Shown here in pieces: positions 1 to 6,794 of a stretch of DNA of 12,475 nucleotides. Position 1 is the first letter of the stretch. Each line of letters begins with the position of its first letter. A model generated the notes under the pieces. The model had not been told where the DNA came from and made no database searches. It saw nothing but the letters and a program-made list of their open reading frames with translations. The position numbers and the translations under genes are program-made. This DNA is from Myxococcota bacterium (GTDB taxonomy: Bacteria > Myxococcota > Polyangia > GCA-2747355 > JAKLHH01): contig JAKLHH010000094.1 in assembly GCA_022710245.1 (NCBI GenBank), positions 1-12,475 of the forward strand. The letters run 5' to 3'.

Positions 1-2333
1 GAGACGGTGAGCGCCACGTCCTGCTCGTCGGGGCCGGTCACGTAGACGAGCGGGTAGTCCGCGTAGAGCGCCTCGATCAGCTCGGCGCGGCTCGCGCCGA
101 CGTCGAGGAGCGCGCGCTCGCGCGCGGTGAGCGAGAAGGGCGTGCCCGAGAGCGCGAAGACCGAGTCGGTCGCCGCCTGGATCAGCCGCCGGAGCGTGTC
201 GGGGCCGAGCCCCTCGCCGGCGGCGCGCGCGGCGGCGCCGACCAGCAGCTCGCCGAGGCGCTTGAGCAGCGTGTCCACCTCGCGCGGCCCGAAGATGGTG
301 TTGAAGCCGAGGATGGTGTTCGGCCCGTGCTTGAACTCCGAGCCCTCGTAGCCCTCGGTGTGGTTGAGCACCACCTCGCGCACCTTGAGCGCGCCCTCCT
401 TGGCTACCGCGTTGATGCGGGTCGCCAGGATGTGGATGCTGGGGCAGAGGTAGAGCTGCCCGGCGGCGAGCTCCACCTCGGGACCGGTGGAGTCGAAGGT
501 CTCGCGGATCAGACCGGGCAGGTTCGGCAGGCGCTCGCGCCGCGCCTCCAGCTCACCCGCCATGGCTCGTCGCTCCTCGTCGGAGAGCGGCAGCGAGGGC
601 AGGCGCCGCTCGGCCACGCGGAGCGCGAGGCAGTAGAGCACCAGCATCTGGTTCATGAAGCTCTTGGTGGCGGGCACGGCGGTCTCGGGCCCGCAGCGGA
701 GCGGGATGACGAGCTCGCACTTCTCCTGCGCCAGCGTCGAGTTGACGTTGTTCACCAGCGCCACTCGCGCCACGCGTCGGCCCCCGGCGATGACCGCGTT
801 CAGCACGTCGATCAGGTCCTTGGTCTCGCCGCTCTGGCTCACCGCGACGACGAGGTCACCGTCGCCCACGCAGCGCGCGTACTGGCCGCGGAACTCGCCG
901 GGCAGGATGGGGACCAGCTCGGCGCGCGCGATCTCGTTGAAGAAGAGCGCGGCGGCCTTGGCCGCGTGGTAGGAGCTGCCGCAGCAGACCACGTAGACGC
1001 GCCCGCCGGAGCCCAGCGTCTCGCAGCAGGTGGCGGCGAAGCGGTCCACGGCCTCGGCGAACTCGTCCGTCTCGGCGCGCTCGAGGAGCACGTCCATCAG
1101 CCGCACCGCGAGGAGGTCCTCGGCGTCACGCGCCATCGGCAGGAGGTCGGCGAAGAAGCCGGCGTCCGAGGAGACCAGCCGGTCGGCGAGCTGCCAGGCG
1201 GGCGCGTCGACGCCGGAGCGCTTGACCTCGGGCGGGATGGCGCCGAGGAGCGCGCGGCAGGCCGGGTGGTCGACGAGCGCGTGGAAGAGGCGCCGCACCT
1301 CCGCGTCGGCGTACTGATCGCGGAGCTCGCCGAGCGCGGCGCCGATCGCCTCCAGCTCCGCGGCCGGGCGCGCCTCGATGTAGGGCCGCAGCACGCGCGA
1401 GGCCTCGGTGCCCCCGAGGAAGAGCGTGATCAGCGCGCGGCAGGTCTGCTCCTGGGCGCTGATCTCCTGGTCCATGAAGGTCTCGAAGGGAGGCGAGAGG
1501 GCGGTGTCCTTGGCGCGCAGGCGGCTCCGCACCGGGCGACGCGGCAGCGGCTCGCCGGCGCGCACGCCCGGGCGGTCGCGGAGCGCGTAGACCTGGTGCG
1601 AGGCGGCGTCGTACTCGATCAGCTCGCCCTCGGCGAGCGGCACGACCACGCGGGTCAGCTTGAGCACCGAGGAGAGGTCCGAGGAGGCGATGCGAAACTG
1701 GCCCCCCACCTCGTCGGCGCCGAAGCCGAAGTAGAGGCTCGAGCCCTGCTTGATGGCCCAGAGCGTGCGCGAGATGGGGTCGACGATCACCGCGGCGTAG
1801 GAGCCCTCGAGCCGGTTGCCCGCGTCGAGGAGCGCGGCGCGCATGCAGGCCCGGCGGCAGGCGCTGTCCGCGCGCTCCGCGGGGGAGCGCTTGGCGAGCT
1901 CGCGCGCGAAGATGTGCTCGACGGTGTGGACCAGCATCTCGCCGTCGTTGTCGGAGAGGACGGCGTGGCCCTCGGCGCGCAGCCAGGCCTGCAGGTCGTC
2001 GCAGTTGGTGACGTTGCCGTTGTGGGCTCCGTAGAGATCGGTCTTGCAGCGGACCACGTGCGGCTGCGAGTTGCTCTCGGTCACCGCGCCGAAGGTCGCC
2101 CAGCGCACCTGACCGCAGAGGATGCGTCCGCCGCGGCGGACGATGCCGAGCTGCTCCACCATCAGCGTCGGCGCGCCGACGCCCTTCAGCAGCTCGACCG
2201 AGGTGTCGTCGCCCTGCAGCGCGGCGCCGGTCGAGTCATAGCCGCGGTACTCGAGGGTCTTCAGCAGCTCGGCGGCGACGCGACCGAGGTCGGCGCGGCT
2301 CCGCTCGCAGATGAGGCCGATCACTCCGCACAT
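1..2333 (-). CDS. Long-form glutamine-fructose-6-phosphate aminotransferase-like protein (GlmS/GFAT family), C-terminus cut by window edge
   Basis: The family makes glucosamine-6-phosphate from fructose-6-phosphate and glutamine in the cytoplasm, the entry step to cell-wall amino sugars. The start at 2333 follows a strong GAGGAGGTG ribosome-binding site and places the nucleophile as Cys2 (MCGVIG). Glutaminase motifs follow: LEYRGYDSTG, R77-W78-ATFG, HNG with N105-G106, and SDNDGE with D130. The SIS part shows CCGSS (about 451-454), SQSGET (499-504), EGALK (E646) and EFKHGP (H669). E. coli GlmS is about 609 residues, but here 777 are visible and the gene runs off the edge. About 115 extra residues lie between the glutaminase and the first SIS domain, and about 70 follow KHGP, before PLVYVTGPDEQD. 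Two usually conserved histidines of the TRWATHG...HPH segment are Phe and Gln. The family is clear. Whether this is the housekeeping glmS or a paralogue with another sugar substrate is open, so no symbol is given. Confidence 0.93.
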   Translation of the reverse strand, partial: MCGVIGLICERSRADLGRVAAELLKTLEYRGYDSTGAALQGDDTSVELLKGVGAPTLMVEQLGIVRRGGRILCGQVRWATFGAVTESNSQPHVVRCKTDLYGAHNGNVTNCDDLQAWLRAEGHAVLSDNDGEMLVHTVEHIFARELAKRSPAERADSACRRACMRAALLDAGNRLEGSYAAVIVDPISRTLWAIKQGSSLYFGFGADEVGGQFRIASSDLSSVLKLTRVVVPLAEGELIEYDAASHQVYALRDRPGVRAGEPLPRRPVRSRLRAKDTALSPPFETFMDQEISAQEQTCRALITLFLGGTEASRVLRPYIEARPAAELEAIGAALGELRDQYADAEVRRLFHALVDHPACRALLGAIPPEVKRSGVDAPAWQLADRLVSSDAGFFADLLPMARDAEDLLAVRLMDVLLERAETDEFAEAVDRFAATCCETLGSGGRVYVVCCGSSYHAAKAAALFFNEIARAELVPILPGEFRGQYARCVGDGDLVVAVSQSGETKDLIDVLNAVIAGGRRVARVALVNNVNSTLAQEKCELVIPLRCGPETAVPATKSFMNQMLVLYCLALRVAERRLPSLPLSDEERRAMAGELEARRERLPNLPGLIRETFDSTGPEVELAAGQLYLCPSIHILATRINAVAKEGALKVREVVLNHTEGYEGSEFKHGPNTILGFNTIFGPREVDTLLKRLGELLVGAAARAAGEGLGPDTLRRLIQAATDSVFALSGTPFSLTARERALLDVGASRAELIEALYADYPLVYVTGPDEQDVALTV

Positions 2334-2383
2334 GGGCACCTCCTCAGGGCTCGATCGGGTCACGCATAACACGGGGGGCTCCA

Positions 2384-2587
2384 TCGCGTGAAGGGCGCCT
2401 CGCTCGCTCGTGGTGCACGCCCCGCAACAACTCGCGGTTGGGCTCCGTTGCAGAGGAGGAGCGGAGCGGCTGACCCGAGCAGGGACCGACCGCATCGACG
2501 GCGGTGGCGTCGGCGGTGCCTCCTTCGGCGCCCCCTTTGCGCGCGTGCCCGTGGACCTTCGCGTGAAGGGCCCTGCTCGCTCGTGGT
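2384..2587. repeat. Imperfect direct repeat pair in a divergent intergenic region
   Basis: Two copies of about 30 bases lie at 2384-2414 and 2559-2587. Both begin TCGCGTGAAGGGC and end GCTCGCTCGTGGT, and they differ by a short indel in the middle. They sit between the divergent starts at 2333 and 2614. They could be duplicated regulatory sites or remnants of a local duplication; nothing visible decides which. Confidence 0.55.
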
Positions 2588-2613
2588 AACATCGCGGGCG
2601 CGGAGGTGCAGAG

Positions 2614-3384
2614 ATGGCCGAGACCTCGAGGCGGAGCGGGCTCGATCAGCTGCTGGCCCTGGCAGCGGTGGACGAGGGCTTCGCCAGGGCGCTCCTCGAG
2701 GACCGCGAGGCGGCGCTCGCCGCGAGCGGCGTCACCCTGGCCCCCGTCGAGCGGGCGGTCCTCGCCAGCGCCTCGCCGGCGGCGCTCGAGACCATGATCT
2801 CGGGGGTCCGCGCCCGCGTCCCCGAGGAGAGCCGTCGCGCTCCGTCCTCCCCAGGGGCTTCGCCCCTTCGCCCGCACGCTCCGCCACGGAGGGACTTCCT
2901 CGAGCTCTCGGCGACGGCGCTCCTCGCGCTGCTCTCCGGCGGCCTCCTCGGCGCCGGCGGTGGTGGTGGAGGAGGAGGTGGCGGAGGAGGTGGCAGCATC
3001 GGCGGGATCCGGCCCGACGTCCCCGGCCGCCCTGGCGCGGGCAAGGAGCCGGGTCCCGATGTCCGCATCGGCGTCCAGGCGGTGGAGGGCGCTCTGCCCA
3101 TGCCGGTCGTGGTCCGCGTGCTGCGCGCGCGCAAGCCCGAGCTCCTCCACCGCTACCGCACCGAGCTGCGGCAGAGCCCGCAGCTCGAGGGCAAGCTCGG
3201 CGTCGGCCTGGCGGTGGCGGAGAACGGAAAGGTCAACGCGGCGCGGGTGACGGAGCGCACCCTGAAGAGCCCACGCCTCGAGCAGGCCGTGCTGACCACC
3301 CTGCGGCGTGTGCTCTTCCCCTCCTCGAACGACCGCAAGCCGGTGACGGTGGAGCTGACGCTCGTCTTCGTGCTCAAGGGGTGA
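2614..3384 (+). CDS. RiPP-leader-like N-terminus fused to AgmX/PglI (TonB-like) C-terminal domain protein
   Basis: The protein has 256 residues and starts at an ATG preceded by GGAGGT. Residues about 9-66 (LDQLLALAAVDEGFARALLEDREAALAASG and on) resemble the helical leader domain of Nif11/NHLP-clan RiPP precursors (Franean1_4349 or Os1348 type), with the typical Phe-Arg...Leu-Leu-Glu-Asp-x-Glu-Ala-Ala-Leu pattern. Residues 92-97 (RRDFLE) fit a twin-arginine motif and precede a hydrophobic stretch (95-113). Then come 13 consecutive glycines (115-127) and a Gly/Pro-rich linker. Residues about 175-256 match the AgmX/PglI C-terminal domain, related to TonB C-termini: an LxGKLGVGLAVAENGKV strand, then a helix ending RRVLFP and a final beta strand. 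Such domains are usually periplasmic. AgmX and PglI come from myxobacterial gliding-motility work, but this gene lacks the rest of those proteins, so a motility role is not shown. It stands alone; both neighbours are on the other strand. Confidence 0.85.
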   Translation: MAETSRRSGLDQLLALAAVDEGFARALLEDREAALAASGVTLAPVERAVLASASPAALETMISGVRARVPEESRRAPSSPGASPLRPHAPPRRDFLELSATALLALLSGGLLGAGGGGGGGGGGGGGSIGGIRPDVPGRPGAGKEPGPDVRIGVQAVEGALPMPVVVRVLRARKPELLHRYRTELRQSPQLEGKLGVGLAVAENGKVNAARVTERTLKSPRLEQAVLTTLRRVLFPSSNDRKPVTVELTLVFVLKG

Positions 3385-3523
3385 TCGCGAAGACGTCCTC
3401 TTCCCCCTGAAGCGCGCGCGAGAACTGCCGATGAGAGAGCGTGGCCCTGCGTTGGGCCCGGGGAGGCCGCGTGCTCGTCGATCTGCGCGTGTTGGCTAAT
3501 GAGGTGAGCTGTGAACCGTGGGG

Positions 3524-5200
3524 TCAGGGCAGCGGGTTCGCGCGGGTCTGCGTCCCCGAGGAGGTGTCGTCGAGGCAGTAGCCCTGCGGGTCGTAGAGGC
3601 TGGAGGTGGTCTTGTTGTCGAGGGTGCGGCAGCTCATCTTGGTGTTGTTGGTCGGGTAGTTGCCGAGGTCGCTGCAGCTGACGCCGCTGCTCGCGAGGGT
3701 CGAGCAGGGGAGCATCGGGCCGTAGTCGCAGACGGGCGCGGACGCGATCTGCTGGCCGTCCATGATCAGGCCATCCCAGGAGCGGCACTCGTAGTCGCCC
3801 AGGTAGTCGCCGGTGACGCCGCGGCAGTCGCTCGCCGTGTCGAGCTTGCAGGTCCTCTGGCACTGGCCGCCGGCGTAGAGGCGGTTGCAGGCCGAGCCCG
3901 CGGGGCAGGCGTAGGCGGTGAGGCTCGCGTGGGCGCAGCCGGGGACGGTGCAGTAGCCGTTCCGGTAGAGGAGCGGACAAGGCGCGGCGGTGCAGGTGTT
4001 GTTGCAGGCGCCGCTGCAGCACTCGTCCCCAGAGGAGCAGGCGACGCCGCCCTTCTTCTGGTACTTGGCCTTGTCGAACTCGAGCTGGCAGATCATGTTG
4101 CCGGCGCAGTCCGTGTCGGCCTTGCACGGATCGCCGACCTTGGCCGCCGCGTTGCCGAGGCTGTGCGGCGCGCAGAGGCCGCTCGTCAGATCGCAGCTCC
4201 CCGGCAGCGCGCAGCGGCCCTCGTCGCCGCCGGCGAAGCTGAGGCAGGTGCCGGTGGCGCAGTTCGCCGCCACCACGCTGCAGACGGTCGCGGTCAGCAC
4301 CGGGCAGTCGGCGTTGCCCTTGCAGCCGCTGAAGGCGCAGACCGCCTTGCTGTAGAGGCCGAACTGCCAGCCGGAGCTGGGCTCGCAGGCGAGCGGCGCG
4401 CCGCAGTCGCTGGCGCCGAGCTTGGGCTGGCAGGTGCGCAGGCAGATGTTCTGCTGCTGGCCATTGCTGTAGACGACGCTGCCGCAGACGTTCTGCGCGA
4501 GGTTCGGGCAGCTGTCCTCGTTGACGAGCGGGGTCTGGGGATCGTCGGGCGCACAGGGGCAGGTGCAGAAGCCGGCGGTGGCGCTGGTCAGCACGCAGGT
4601 GCCCGCGCCGCACTGCCCGCCGCTCTGCGTGCAGGGGGCGCCGATGCTCGCGCCGCAGGCGGGCGGCGCGTCGGTCTTGGGCGCGTCGGTCTTGGGCGCG
4701 TCCGTCTTGGGCCCGTCGGTCTTGGGCGCGTCGGTCTTGGGCGCGTCGGTCTTGGGCCCGTCGGTCTTGGGCGCGTCGGTCGGCGCGTCGGTCTTGGGGG
4801 CGTCGGTCTTGGGCCCGTCGGTCTTCGCGGCGTCCACCTTGCCGCTGTCCGGCTTGGCCTGATCGGGCTTCGGCTGCACATCGACCTTCGCCAGGTCGCC
4901 CTTCGGCTGCTCCGGCTTGGTCCCGCTGTCGACGGCGCCGTCGGGCGCGAGAGCGTCGGGGCTGGCATCGGGCGTCCCCCCGACGCACTTGCCGATCGGC
5001 CCGCAGGTGCCCCCCGGGCAGTCGCTCGGCTTGAGGCAGTCGAAGGTGCAGGTCTTGTTGTTGCCGCAGTAGTAGCCGACCGGGCAGTCCGTGGTCCTCA
5101 CGCACTCCTTGGGGCCGACGTTCCCCTCGCTGCAGCCGCCGGCGAGGGCGAGGGCGGTGAGACCGAGGATGAGCGCGATTCTCGCGGAGAGACGGGACAT
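3524..5200 (-). CDS. Large cysteine-rich lipoprotein with PKTDA/G repeat stalk
   Basis: The protein has 558 residues. The ATG at 5200 is chosen because AAGGAGGATCTC lies directly upstream and the product then begins with a clean signal (MSRLSARIALILGLTALALAGGC) whose Cys23 could be lipidated. The longer upstream reading frame has no such features. After Cys23 there is a small Cys-rich knot (about 33-72, eight Cys), a Pro/Lys/Asp-rich region (75-125), eleven PKTDA/G-type repeats (about 124-178), and a long domain (179-558) with about 44 cysteines in short spacings such as SGDECCSGACNNTC. The Cys density implies a disulfide-bonded extracellular or surface domain. The repeats probably act as a flexible spacer from the membrane anchor. 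I recognise no enzymatic motif. This architecture is common among predicted myxobacterial surface lipoproteins of unknown function. It is convergent with the AgmX-domain gene and divergent from the CBS gene. Confidence 0.9.
   Translation of the reverse strand: MSRLSARIALILGLTALALAGGCSEGNVGPKECVRTTDCPVGYYCGNNKTCTFDCLKPSDCPGGTCGPIGKCVGGTPDASPDALAPDGAVDSGTKPEQPKGDLAKVDVQPKPDQAKPDSGKVDAAKTDGPKTDAPKTDAPTDAPKTDGPKTDAPKTDAPKTDGPKTDAPKTDAPKTDAPPACGASIGAPCTQSGGQCGAGTCVLTSATAGFCTCPCAPDDPQTPLVNEDSCPNLAQNVCGSVVYSNGQQQNICLRTCQPKLGASDCGAPLACEPSSGWQFGLYSKAVCAFSGCKGNADCPVLTATVCSVVAANCATGTCLSFAGGDEGRCALPGSCDLTSGLCAPHSLGNAAAKVGDPCKADTDCAGNMICQLEFDKAKYQKKGGVACSSGDECCSGACNNTCTAAPCPLLYRNGYCTVPGCAHASLTAYACPAGSACNRLYAGGQCQRTCKLDTASDCRGVTGDYLGDYECRSWDGLIMDGQQIASAPVCDYGPMLPCSTLASSGVSCSDLGNYPTNNTKMSCRTLDNKTTSSLYDPQGYCLDDTSSGTQTRANPLP
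4668..4829 (-). repeat. 15-bp coding minisatellite (11 units)
   Basis: Eleven units with the plus-strand consensus GCGTCGGTCTTGGGC encode Pro-Lys-Thr-Asp-Ala/Gly on the minus strand. Ten units are 15 bp. One, at 4773-4784, is 12 bp and lacks the Lys codon. Because units are multiples of three, gain or loss of a unit changes stalk length without breaking the frame. Neighbouring units are nearly identical in DNA, which points to recent slippage or recombination. Confidence 0.93.
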
Positions 5201-5507
5201 GAGATCCTCCTTCCCGTGCCAGGCGCGCTCCGAACATACTCTCCGCACCCGCACAGATAAAGGCCCAAAGCGCCCCCGCCGTGTGATTGCGGGTCCTCGC
5301 GGCCTCCGGCCGCTCCGGGATGAGGCCACAGCAATCCGCGACGAACAGGCCTCCGTGCCACGCCACGCCTCCTGGTCCTGTGCCTCTCCCGGTAGCCGGG
5401 GGCCGGTGGGTTGCGAGGAGCAGCCCGGTCACCCTCGCCGCGGCGCCGCTGGACGCACGCCGGGGGCGGAGCTATCTTCTGCTCCTCACAGGGTTCAGGA
5501 TCGAGCC
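5201..5507. other. Divergent intergenic region without a gene
   Basis: This 307-base gap separates the cysteine-rich lipoprotein gene (leftward) from the CBS-domain gene (rightward), so it should hold promoters for both. The part near 5220-5265 is locally AT-richer and carries a weak promoter candidate for the leftward gene. Near the rightward gene there is a small inverted repeat, GGAGC at 5468-5472 and GCTCC at 5481-5485 with an 8-base loop. I see no convincing small gene or RNA. Confidence 0.6.
5233..5261 (-). promoter_or_regulatory. Weak sigma70-like promoter candidate for the cysteine-rich lipoprotein
   Basis: Read on the minus strand, TTTATC (5261-5256) and TATGTT (5238-5233) are separated by 17 bases and lie about 33 bases upstream of the start at 5200. 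The -10 matches four of six consensus positions and the -35 three of six. It stands out mainly because the surrounding sequence is so GC-rich. Confidence 0.3.
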
Positions 5508-5948
5508 ATGCCGAGCGCGAGAGACCTGCTGTCGAAGAAGAGCATCAAGGGGATCATCTCCACCACCCCAGAGCAGAGCGTCCAGGAGGCCGCCAAGCTC
5601 ATGCTGGAGCGAGGCGTGGGGTGTCTCGTCGTGACCGGAGCGGACAGCAAGATCGTCGGTCTCCTGACCGAGCACGACGTCCTCTGCCGGCTGGTCGCCG
5701 CGGACCGGGACGCCTCCGACACGAAGGTCTCCGAGATCATGTCGCGCGACGTGGCGGTCGTGGAGCCGGAGCGTTCGCTCGAGGAGATAGAGGCCATCAT
5801 GCGCCAGCAGCACGTCCACTATCTGCCGGTGGCCGGCGACGAGGAGCTCCTCGGTCTGCTCTCGACGGGCGACGTCCTCGCCTATCACGCCGCCGAGGAC
5901 AAGCAGATGGTGCACTACCTGAGGGAGTACATGTACGGCCGCTCGTAG
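5508..5948 (+). CDS. Tandem CBS-domain protein
   Basis: This 146-residue protein consists almost entirely of two CBS motifs (a Bateman module). CBS1 is at about 15-65 and ends IVGLLTEHDVLCRLVA. CBS2 is at about 77-128, beginning VSEIMSRDVAVVEPE and ending LLGLLSTGDVLAYH. The C-terminal MVHYLREYMYG segment is typical of stand-alone CBS-pair proteins. Such modules bind adenine nucleotides (AMP, ATP, sometimes NAD or S-adenosylmethionine) and act as energy or redox sensors in the cytoplasm; the ligand cannot be read from the sequence. The ATG at 5508 fits the domain boundary. A longer frame upstream adds only non-conserved residues. The ribosome-binding site is weak (AGGA about 8 bases before the start). 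The gene stops 12 bases before a CPBP protease gene on the same strand, so the two are probably co-transcribed. Confidence 0.92.
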   Translation: MPSARDLLSKKSIKGIISTTPEQSVQEAAKLMLERGVGCLVVTGADSKIVGLLTEHDVLCRLVAADRDASDTKVSEIMSRDVAVVEPERSLEEIEAIMRQQHVHYLPVAGDEELLGLLSTGDVLAYHAAEDKQMVHYLREYMYGRS

Positions 5949-5960
5949 TATCCTCTCCCG

Positions 5961-6794
5961 GTGCACGCGTCCGCAGCGACCCGCTGGCAGACCCTCGCGC
6001 TCGCGCTCGGCTTCCTCGCGCTCAGCCTGGCGGCCAAGCTGGGGCCCTGGTACGCGCTCGGGTTCCTCGGGGAGCGCTCGCTGCTCCGCTCGATCCTCGC
6101 CGGCGCGATCGCGTTCGGCCTCGCCCTCACCCTCACCATCCTCGCGCTGCGCCGGCTCCCGGGCCGGGCGCACCCGCAGCTGGAGCTGCTGCCCACCGGG
6201 CGCGGCAGCCAGCTCCTGGTCGTCAGCCTGGGGGTCGGGGCCGCGCTCTTCGGGCTCGTCTTCGCGGCGGCCGTCATGGTCGGAGGCCTGCAGCTCGAGT
6301 GGATCAGCGCTCGCCCGGCTCACCTCGCGGGCGTGTTCCTGACCACGCTGATCGGCACCGTGCTCAACGCCGCCTGGGAGGAGTACACGTTCCGCGGCTG
6401 GGCCTTCTCCGCCTGCGTGCGCTCGTTCGGACCCCACGGGGTCGCGCTCGCGCTGGGCAGCGCCTTCGGGCTGGCTCACCTGCTGAACCCCAGCTGGACC
6501 CCGGCGGCGATCGCCTCGACGGCCGTGGCGGGGTTCCTCATCTCCTACGCGATGCTCGCCTACCAGGACCTGGGGGTCCCCCTCGGGCTCCACGTGGGCT
6601 GGAACTACACGCAGACCCTGCTCACCTCGAGGCGCTTCTGGCGCGTCAGCGCGCACCCGAGCGCCTGGCGGTCCGGCGGCGCCTTCGGCCTCGAGGCGAG
6701 CGTGCCCGGGGTGGCGGTGACGTCGCTCGCTGCGCTCGGGGCGCTGGCCCTCTTCCTCGCCCGGGAGCGCCGCCGCGCGGCTACTGAGGGGTGA
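5961..6794 (+). CDS. CPBP-family intramembrane metalloprotease (CAAX protease-like)
   Basis: This 277-residue membrane protein is related to Rce1-type CAAX proteases and bacterial CPBP (Abi) proteins. Hydrophobic segments lie at about 11-36, 43-63, 84-110, 122-138, 158-172, 182-200 and 251-266. The three family motifs are present in order: E140-E141-YTF-R145 (EExxxR), F169-GLA-H173 (FxxxH) and H211-VGW-N215 (HxxxN), so it is predicted to be catalytically competent. Start is a GTG only 12 bases after the CBS gene stop, with no clear ribosome-binding site, which suggests translational coupling; no better start was found. The last 14 bases overlap the end of the convergent metallopeptidase gene. 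The substrate is unknown. Bacterial relatives include proteins linked to bacteriocin maturation or immunity, but no peptide gene is visible beside it. Confidence 0.92.
   Translation: MHASAATRWQTLALALGFLALSLAAKLGPWYALGFLGERSLLRSILAGAIAFGLALTLTILALRRLPGRAHPQLELLPTGRGSQLLVVSLGVGAALFGLVFAAAVMVGGLQLEWISARPAHLAGVFLTTLIGTVLNAAWEEYTFRGWAFSACVRSFGPHGVALALGSAFGLAHLLNPSWTPAAIASTAVAGFLISYAMLAYQDLGVPLGLHVGWNYTQTLLTSRRFWRVSAHPSAWRSGGAFGLEASVPGVAVTSLAALGALALFLARERRRAATEG

Noticed and set aside
327..2369. Long plus-strand open frame of 680 residues
   Set aside because: It lies antisense to the GlmS-like gene and encodes low-complexity Ala/Gly/Arg/His-rich sequence with no domain. It is a side effect of strong GC bias at codon position three on the other strand.
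2614..3384. Complete RiPP biosynthetic cluster
   Set aside because: Only a leader-like domain is present. No modification enzyme, transporter or core peptide is visible, and the CPBP protease lies over 2.5 kb away in a different transcription unit.
3443..3458. Terminator hairpin GGCCC-6-GGGCC between convergent genes
   Set aside because: The stem is only 5 bp with no T-tract; in DNA this GC-rich it is expected by chance.
3518..5260. Plus-strand open frame of 580 residues with GLGRVGLG-type repeats
   Set aside because: The repeats are the antisense reading of the PKTDA/G minisatellite. The minus-strand lipoprotein has a signal peptide, ribosome-binding site and ordered Cys pattern, so it is the real gene.
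3153..5432. Minus-strand open frame of 759 residues
   Set aside because: It is out of frame with the lipoprotein, rich in Arg/Gln repeats, and overlaps the AgmX-domain gene; no domain or start signal.
5468..5485. Operator-like inverted repeat GGAGC-8-GCTCC upstream of the CBS gene
   Set aside because: Arms of 5 bp are too short to separate from chance; kept only as a remark in the intergenic entry.
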